From assembly GCA_945878375.1 (NCBI GenBank), contig CAMDWG010000025.1, positions 1-38,566 on the forward strand: 38,566 bases of DNA, given 5' to 3'. This DNA comes from Roseomonas mucosa. Its GTDB lineage: Bacteria; Pseudomonadota; Alphaproteobacteria; Acetobacterales; Acetobacteraceae. Every line of letters begins with the position of its first letter. Positions within the stretch are counted from its first letter, which is position 1. Below the pieces are notes generated by a model. It worked only from the letters and a program-made list of their open reading frames with translations, was not told the origin of the DNA and did no database searches. The position numbers and the translations under genes were made by a program. Of this stretch, positions 34,194 to 38,566 are shown piece by piece.

Positions 34194-36400
34194 CCCCTGT
34201 TTCCCTCGACCCGGCCCGCGCCAAGCAGCTGGCGGCCGAATTCGGCCTGAAGCCCGATGAGTACGACCGCGTGCTGGCCATCCTCGGCCGCGTGCCGTCG
34301 CTGACGGAACTCGGCCTGTTCTCCGTCATGTGGTCGGAGCATTGCTCCTACAAATCCTCCCGCGTCTGGCTGAAGACGCTGCCGACCAAGGCGCCGTGGG
34401 TCATCCACGGACCCGGCGAGAATGCGGGCGTGATCGCGATCGGCGACGGGCTCGCCGCCATCTTCAAGATGGAAAGCCACAACCACCCATCCTTCATCGA
34501 ACCCTATCAGGGTGCGGCAACGGGCGTCGGTGGCATCCTGCGCGATGTCTTCACCATGGGGGCGCGGCCGATCGCGAACCTCAATGCGCTGCGCTTCGGC
34601 GCGCCAGACGCGCCGCGGATGAAGCGGATCATCGATGGCGTGGTGCGCGGCATCGGCGGCTACGGCAACTGCGTGGGCGTGCCGACCGTGGGCGGGGAGG
34701 TGAATTTCCACCCCGCCTATAACGGCAACCCGCTGGTCAACGCCATGACCGTCGGCATCGCGCCGGCGGATCGCATCTTCCTCTCCGCCGCCGCGGGCCT
34801 CGGCAATCCGGTGGTCTATGTCGGGTCCAAGACCGGGCGCGACGGCATCCATGGCGCGACCATGGCGAGCACCGAATTTTCCGCCGATTCCGAGGAAAAG
34901 CGCCCGACCGTCCAGATCGGCGACCCCTTCGTGGAGAAGCTGCTGATCGAGGCGTGCCTCGAATTGATGGCGACCGACATGATCGTCGCCATCCAGGATA
35001 TGGGCGCCGCCGGCCTGACCAGTTCCTCGGTCGAGATGGCGGGCAAGGGCGGCGTGGGCATCGAGCTGACGCTCGACACCGTGCCCCAGCGCGAAGCGGG
35101 CATGACGGCCTATGAGATGATGCTGTCGGAATCCCAGGAACGGATGCTGATGATCCTGAAGCCCGGCCGCGAGGCCGAGGCGGAGGCGATCTTCCGGAAG
35201 TGGGAACTTGATTTCGCCGTCATCGGCCACCTGACCGACACCGGCCGCATCGTCATCAAGCACAAGGGTGTGGTGGAGGCCGACATCCCCCTCGCGCCGC
35301 TGGAATCCGAAGCACCGCTCTATCGCCGCCCGACGGCGGAGACGCCGAAGCAGCCGGTGCTGGATGCCGCGCTGATCGCCGACCCGAGCGGCATCCACGC
35401 CGCGCTGGAAAAGCTCGTCGGCTCGCTCGATCTCTGCTCTCGCCGCTGGATCTGGGACCAGTATGACAGCAGCGTCGGTGGGCAGACCGTGCAGCGACCG
35501 GGTGGCGCGGATGCGGCAGTGGTGAAGCTGGAAGGCCTGAAGCGCGCACTCGCCATGACCACGGATTGCACGCCGCGCTATTGCCTGGCCGACCCCGAGG
35601 AAGGCGGCCGGCAGGCCGTGGCCGAAGCCTGGCGCAACCTGACCGCCGTCGGCGCGACGCCACTCGCCATCACCGACAACATGAATTTCGGCAATCCCGA
35701 GAAGCCCGAGATCATGGGCCAGTTCGCCGCCGCCGTGCGCGGCATGGCCACCGCCTGCACCGCGCTGGATTTTCCGGTCGTGAGCGGCAATGTCTCGCTC
35801 TACAATGAGACACAGGGTCGCGGGATCTTGCCCACGCCCGCCATCGGCGGCGTCGGCGTGCTGGAGGATGCGGCGCAGGCCGTGGGCCTGGCCTGGACGG
35901 CGGGCCTCGAGCTGGTGCTGATTGGCGAAACGCAGGGCTGGCTCGGCCAGTCGCTCTGGCTGCGCGAGATCGCGGGGCGGGAGGATGGCGCCCCCCCGCC
36001 GGTGGACCTCGCGGCGGAACGGCGCAACGGCGATTTCGTGCGGGCGCAGATCCTGGCGGGGCATGTCGCCGCCTGCCATGACGCGGCGGATGGCGGGCTG
36101 CTGGTGACGCTGGCGGAAATGGCGATGGGGGCGGGCATCGGCGCGACGCTGGACGCCGCGCCGGCTTCCCTCCCCGCCCATGGCTTCTGGTTCGGCGAAG
36201 ACCAGGGCCGCTACGTTCTGGCGGTGGCGGATGCCGCGCCGGTGCTGGCAGCCGCCGCCGCCGCCGGAGTTCCGGCCATGCGGATTGGCCGGACCGGGGG
36301 CGGGGACTTGGTTCTGGCCGACGGCTCCGCCATATCGGTGGCTGGATTGCGGGCGATTCACGAATCGACCCTGCCCGCGCTGATGGAAGGCGGGGCCTGA
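34190..36400 (+). CDS. purL: Phosphoribosylformylglycinamidine synthase subunit PurL
   Basis: 736 residues, the small PurL form that needs PurS and PurQ. Blocks include [40 protein letters not shown] (ATP and FGAR binding), [15 protein letters not shown] and [16 protein letters not shown]. It makes FGAM from FGAR, ATP and ammonia. The start is GTG at 34190 inside the purQ stop; the open frame upstream belongs to another frame of purQ. bolA follows after 16 bases. Confidence 0.97.
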   Translation: MTPVSLDPARAKQLAAEFGLKPDEYDRVLAILGRVPSLTELGLFSVMWSEHCSYKSSRVWLKTLPTKAPWVIHGPGENAGVIAIGDGLAAIFKMESHNHPSFIEPYQGAATGVGGILRDVFTMGARPIANLNALRFGAPDAPRMKRIIDGVVRGIGGYGNCVGVPTVGGEVNFHPAYNGNPLVNAMTVGIAPADRIFLSAAAGLGNPVVYVGSKTGRDGIHGATMASTEFSADSEEKRPTVQIGDPFVEKLLIEACLELMATDMIVAIQDMGAAGLTSSSVEMAGKGGVGIELTLDTVPQREAGMTAYEMMLSESQERMLMILKPGREAEAEAIFRKWELDFAVIGHLTDTGRIVIKHKGVVEADIPLAPLESEAPLYRRPTAETPKQPVLDAALIADPSGIHAALEKLVGSLDLCSRRWIWDQYDSSVGGQTVQRPGGADAAVVKLEGLKRALAMTTDCTPRYCLADPEEGGRQAVAEAWRNLTAVGATPLAITDNMNFGNPEKPEIMGQFAAAVRGMATACTALDFPVVSGNVSLYNETQGRGILPTPAIGGVGVLEDAAQAVGLAWTAGLELVLIGETQGWLGQSLWLREIAGREDGAPPPVDLAAERRNGDFVRAQILAGHVAACHDAADGGLLVTLAEMAMGAGIGATLDAAPASLPAHGFWFGEDQGRYVLAVADAAPVLAAAAAAGVPAMRIGRTGGGDLVLADGSAISVAGLRAIHESTLPALMEGGA

Positions 36401-36416
36401 TGGGAGCGACAATCTG

Positions 36417-36650
36417 ATGGCCATGGATGCCGCGGAGATCGAGGCGCTGATCGTCTCGGCCCTGCCCGACGCGAAGGTCACGATCGAGGACCTGGCCGGC
36501 GACGGCGACCACTACGCCGCGAAGGTCGTCTCCAGCGCCTTCAAGGGCCTCTCACGCGTGAAGCAGCACCAGCTGGTCTATGCGGCGCTGCAGGGGCGGA
36601 TGGGTGGTGCGCTGCACGCCCTGGCCTTGCAGACCTCCGCGCCCGATTGA
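36417..36650 (+). CDS. BolA family protein
   Basis: 77 residues, a class II KH-like BolA domain. The block VVSSAFKGLSRVKQHQLVYAAL is the family signature, including the conserved His in VKQHQLV. It resembles the IbaG/BolA2 branch. With CGFS glutaredoxins, BolA proteins form bridged [2Fe-2S] complexes, and the next gene is exactly such a glutaredoxin. GGGAG about eight bases upstream supports ATG 36417; ATG 36423 is also possible. Confidence 0.93.
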   Translation: MAMDAAEIEALIVSALPDAKVTIEDLAGDGDHYAAKVVSSAFKGLSRVKQHQLVYAALQGRMGGALHALALQTSAPD

Positions 36651-36680
36651 ACATTCGACAACGACAGGGGAAGACGAACC

Positions 36681-37019
36681 ATGACCGACGCGGTCCACGC
36701 CAAGATCCAGGCCGAGATCACCGACAACCCGGTGGTGCTGTTCATGAAGGGGACGCCGGTCTTCCCGCAATGCGGCTTCTCGGCCCGCGTCGTGCAGATC
36801 CTCAGCCACATGGGCGTGCCCTTCAAGGGCGTGAACGTGCTGGAGGACATGGCGGTGCGTGAGGGCATCAAGAGCTTCACGAACTGGCCGACCATTCCGC
36901 AGCTGTATGTGGGGGGCGAATTCGTCGGCGGCTGCGACATCGTGACGGAGATGTTCCAGTCCGGCGAGCTGGCCTCGATGCTCGCGGAGCAGGGCATCGC
37001 GCCGAAGGCGAGCGCCTGA
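36681..37019 (+). CDS. grxD: Monothiol glutaredoxin, CGFS type (Grx4)
   Basis: 112 residues. The active site is Cys31 in FPQCGFSARVV; VLFMKGTPVFP, NWPTIPQLYVGGEFVGGCDIV and the TVP-like cis-Pro (TIPQ) bind glutathione. CGFS glutaredoxins carry [2Fe-2S] clusters rather than reduce disulfides. A strong AGGGGAAG ribosome-binding site precedes ATG 36681. It is paired with bolA and is probably the last gene transcribed from the pur side. Confidence 0.97.
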   Translation: MTDAVHAKIQAEITDNPVVLFMKGTPVFPQCGFSARVVQILSHMGVPFKGVNVLEDMAVREGIKSFTNWPTIPQLYVGGEFVGGCDIVTEMFQSGELASMLAEQGIAPKASA

Positions 37020-37026
37020 TCCTTCC

Positions 37027-37086
37027 GCCTTCGGCTTCCCTCTCCCGCGAAGCGGGCGGCAGCGGCACTGCCGCTGCGCCGAAGGC
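37027..37086 (+). terminator. Nested hairpin after grxD
   Basis: GCCTTCGGC (37027-37035) pairs perfectly with GCCGAAGGC (37078-37086); within lie CCCGC-GAA-GCGGG and CAGCGGC-ACT-GCCGCTG. It begins eight bases after the grxD stop, so it is well placed to end the pur-bolA-grxD transcript, although it lacks a T-run and also forms part of a repeat element. Confidence 0.5.
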
Positions 37087-37126
37087 TGGTGCCTGAGCGC
37101 AGCGAAGGCGGGTGGGGGCGCGACCG
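37027..37126. repeat. Second copy of the palindromic intergenic repeat
   Basis: It ends with GGCGGGTGGGGGCGCGACCGG (37107 onwards), nearly identical to the ends of the element at 7431-7539, and shares the 13-mer GGGGGCGCGACCG exactly. Both have an internal GCCGAAGGC. The interiors differ, as expected for a dispersed REP-like family rather than a recent duplication. Confidence 0.5.
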
Positions 37127-37199
37127 GCCACGCCCCTGATGATACCCCCCGCGCCCAGTTGATTTCCCCCGCGCCAGCGCCCGCCGCATCCTGCGGCCC

Positions 37200-38159
37200 G
37201 TGCCGGCGCCCTTCATTTCCATCATCACCCCCGCCCACGACGTCGCGCCCTTCGTGGCCGACGCCGTCGCCTCCGCCCGCGCGCAGAGCCATCCGGCGTG
37301 GGAGATGATCCTGGTCGATGACGGATCCCGCGACGGGACGGCACGCGCGGCGAAAGGCGCGGCGGAAGGCGATCCGCGCATCCGCATCCTGCGCCAAGCC
37401 AATTCCGGCGTCTCGGCCGCGCGGAATGCCGGGATCGCGGTGGCGCAAGGCGGGGCGCTGCTGTTCCTGGACGCGGATGACTGGCTGGCGCCCGATGCGC
37501 TGGACCGACTCGACGCGGCGCTGGACCGCGCGCCGGGCGCGGTTGCCGCCTATGGCCCCTGGGCCGCGATGGCAGAGGCCGCGCGGCCGGGCGATGCGCC
37601 GCTCAGGGTCAAGACCGGCCCCTTCCCCGCCGGCGATATCCTGGACCGGCTGCTGGTGCGGAACCTGCTGGTCAATGGCGGCCATGCGCTGATCCGCCGC
37701 GCCGCCTTCGAGGCCGCGGGCGGCTTCGACCCCCGGCTTCGCTATGGGGAGGATTGGGAATGCTGGGTGCGGCTGGCGCTGTGCGGCCCCTTCCAGCCTG
37801 TCGCGGGCCACGCGCCCCTGCTGTTCGTGCGCGAGCGGGCCGGCAGCGCCTATCGCCGCCTGGCGCGGGAGCCTGCGGCCTTCGCGCCGGCGATGGCGGC
37901 GATCTGGAACAATCCTGCCCTCGCCGCACGGCTGGGCGCCCGGCTGCCAGCGCTCCGGGCGCGGGCAGAGGCAGAGAATGGCTGGGTCGCGGGTAGGGAG
38001 TTGATCCGCCATGGCGATGCGGCCCACGGCCGCCCCCTGCTGCGCCAGGCCTTCCTGGCCGCGCCGGGGCCGCGGCGCGCGGCGCTGCTGGCGGCGGCCC
38101 ATCTGCTGCCCTTTCTGCCACCCCGCCTGCACGGACCCTTCGCGCGCTATCCGGCGTGA
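37200..38159 (+). CDS. Family 2 glycosyltransferase
   Basis: 319 residues, GT-A fold. ISIITPAHDVAPFVADAVAS and ILVDDGSRDGT bind the nucleotide sugar; NSGVSAARNAGIAVAQGGALLFLDADDWLAP carries the DxD-type metal site. GEDWECWVRLAL, which includes the probable catalytic ED, lies at about 183. The C-terminal third is helical. It probably adds a sugar to a surface polysaccharide or lipid, but no other such genes are near and the acceptor is unknown. The start is GTG at 37200, directly before the first strand; no better start exists downstream. Confidence 0.92.
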   Translation: MPAPFISIITPAHDVAPFVADAVASARAQSHPAWEMILVDDGSRDGTARAAKGAAEGDPRIRILRQANSGVSAARNAGIAVAQGGALLFLDADDWLAPDALDRLDAALDRAPGAVAAYGPWAAMAEAARPGDAPLRVKTGPFPAGDILDRLLVRNLLVNGGHALIRRAAFEAAGGFDPRLRYGEDWECWVRLALCGPFQPVAGHAPLLFVRERAGSAYRRLAREPAAFAPAMAAIWNNPALAARLGARLPALRARAEAENGWVAGRELIRHGDAAHGRPLLRQAFLAAPGPRRAALLAAAHLLPFLPPRLHGPFARYPA

Positions 38160-38238
38160 TTTGGTCGCGGAGATTACTATCTGACCACACTTGTCAATTT
38201 AACATGACAGTCACACCAAAAGACTGTAAGCCAATCAT

Positions 38239-38372
38239 GACAACCGCGGATCAGCGCCCTGCGCTGTTCTGGTTGTCGCCTGCCCCCGAAGCGGATCTGC
38301 CGACCGCTTCGGGCGTATCCTCCCCAACTCTTGGCCCGGCCGACGGCAACGTTGGTCGGGCATTTCTTTGTC
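38239..38372 (+). ncRNA. Candidate small RNA with three hairpins and terminator
   Basis: Three consecutive hairpins lie in an otherwise empty spacer. The first (38239-38277) has GACAACC pairing with GGTTGTC around an inner CAGCGC-CCT-GCGCTG. The second (38285-38313) is a perfect 10-bp stem, CCCGAAGCGG with CCGCTTCGGG. The third (38334-38361) is a 12-bp stem with a GCAA tetraloop followed by ATTTCTTTGTC, as in an intrinsic terminator. The linker before it has CCTCCCC, complementary to ribosome-binding sites. The 75 bases upstream are AT-rich for this genome, as expected of a promoter. No known RNA family was recognised, and no consensus -35/-10 pair was found. Confidence 0.45.
38334..38372 (+). 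terminator. Intrinsic terminator with GCAA tetraloop
   Basis: GCCCGGCCGACG and CGTTGGTCGGGC pair over 12 bp, including two G-U pairs, closed by a GCAA loop and followed by the T-rich ATTTCTTTGTC. It is about 175 bases after the glycosyltransferase gene, so it probably ends a separate transcript as well as any read-through. Confidence 0.65.
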
Positions 38373-38410
38373 TGGCGCCCAGCCTGCCTGCGCGGAGGCT
38401 CCAACGCAAA

Positions 38411-38436
38411 ACGCCGGCCCCTTGCGGGACCGGCGT
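38411..38436 (-). terminator. Intrinsic terminator on the minus strand
   Basis: ACGCCGGCCCC and GGGACCGGCGT pair over 11 bp with one mismatch around TTGC. Read on the minus strand the stem is followed by TTTTGCG, so it likely ends a leftward transcript entering from beyond the right edge of the window. Confidence 0.55.
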
Positions 38437-38451
38437 CTTGGCAGGCTCGGC

Positions 38452-38517
38452 CTAGAGCAGCGCCCATACGGGTGGAAACGCTGCGCGTTTCCGCCGTATG
38501 GGCATAAGCTGCTCTAG
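38452..38517. repeat. Long palindromic element (CTAGAGCAGC ends)
   Basis: The left arm (38452-38481) and right arm (38485-38517) form a 30-bp inverted repeat with a TGC centre. The ends CTAGAGCAGC/GCTGCTCTAG and the inner GCCCATACGG and GGAAACGC blocks match; the right arm carries a three-base insertion and there is one mismatch. A further TCTAGAGCA follows at 38530-38538, suggesting a second, incomplete unit running off the window. This resembles dispersed palindromic repeats between genes, but no transposase is visible. Confidence 0.65.
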
Positions 38518-38566
38518 GATATATGTTTTCTAGAGCACGGCCTTTCGCTCGGCCGTTCACGGCCGA

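Noticed and set aside
33998-36481. A long minus-strand open frame opposite purL
   Set aside because: purL is certain from its motifs; the antisense translation has no recognisable family and poor codon-position bias.
38177-38560. Possible 127-residue protein across the final intergenic region
   Set aside because: It runs through the palindromic repeat, two terminators and the candidate RNA hairpins, and has no family resemblance.
1-38566. CRISPR arrays, tRNA or rRNA genes, insertion sequences, prophage genes
   Set aside because: No regularly spaced repeats, tRNA-like cloverleaf segments, transposase or phage motifs were seen.

Overview
The window is about 70% GC. Its gene families and operon layouts point to an alphaproteobacterium, most likely of the Acetobacteraceae (Roseomonas-like). 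The clues are the nitrogen-type regulatory PTS string (hprK, rapZ, EIIA, HPr, EI), a DinB with an N-terminal zinc ribbon, purC-purS-purQ-purL followed by bolA and grxD, and the acpXL/lpxXL lipid A very-long-chain acyl cluster. This placement is inference from gene content; there is no rRNA in the window. It is dense chromosomal sequence, with no tRNA, transposase, phage gene or CRISPR array that I could find.

Layout. 1-7412: the 3' part of an enolase-superfamily gene, tlyA, a convergent Dcp-type metallopeptidase, an unrecognised 178-residue protein, a 3-hydroxyisobutyrate dehydrogenase-like gene, a secreted lytic transglycosylase, a TspO/MBR membrane protein and an SDR whose YxxxK tyrosine appears to be missing. 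7413-9242: a palindromic repeat element, a strong terminator and an orphan family 5 ABC solute-binding protein. 9435-14818: six co-directional genes in the order known from rhizobial lipid A very-long-chain fatty acid loci: acpXL, fabZXL, fabF2XL (apparently lacking the Cys-His-His triad), fabF1XL (triad intact), a zinc-type dehydrogenase and lpxXL. 14980-17188 (minus): dinB and a Mak-type fructokinase. 17281-19509: a TusA-like protein, an HDAC-like deacetylase and a TctC-type binding protein. 19626-22710: xseB-ispA-dxs (isoprenoid precursors). 22739-23689 (minus): a threonine/serine dehydratase. 23826-27965: the regulatory PTS operon, mostly joined by overlapping start and stop codons. 28317-29723 (minus): a TerC-family membrane protein and a small lipoprotein. 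29912-36400: purB, an NRDE/TANGO2 protein, then purC-purS-(small two-TM protein)-purQ-purL. 36417-37019: bolA and grxD (Fe-S handling). 37200-38159: a family 2 glycosyltransferase.

How the genes work together. The acyl cluster would elongate an acyl chain on a dedicated carrier protein and transfer it to lipid A. The pur block supplies several IMP-pathway steps plus adenylosuccinate lyase. BolA and GrxD form a known Fe-S chaperone pair. The PTS proteins have no sugar permease nearby and probably act as a phosphorelay that regulates metabolism.

Most of the window is housekeeping. The least explained parts are: a 3' intergenic region (38160-38566) with three stacked hairpins that resemble a terminated small RNA, followed by a long palindrome; a repeat family seen at 7431-7539 and 37027-37126; the degenerate ketosynthase partner; an N-terminally extended HPr; and a tiny membrane protein set inside the purine operon.
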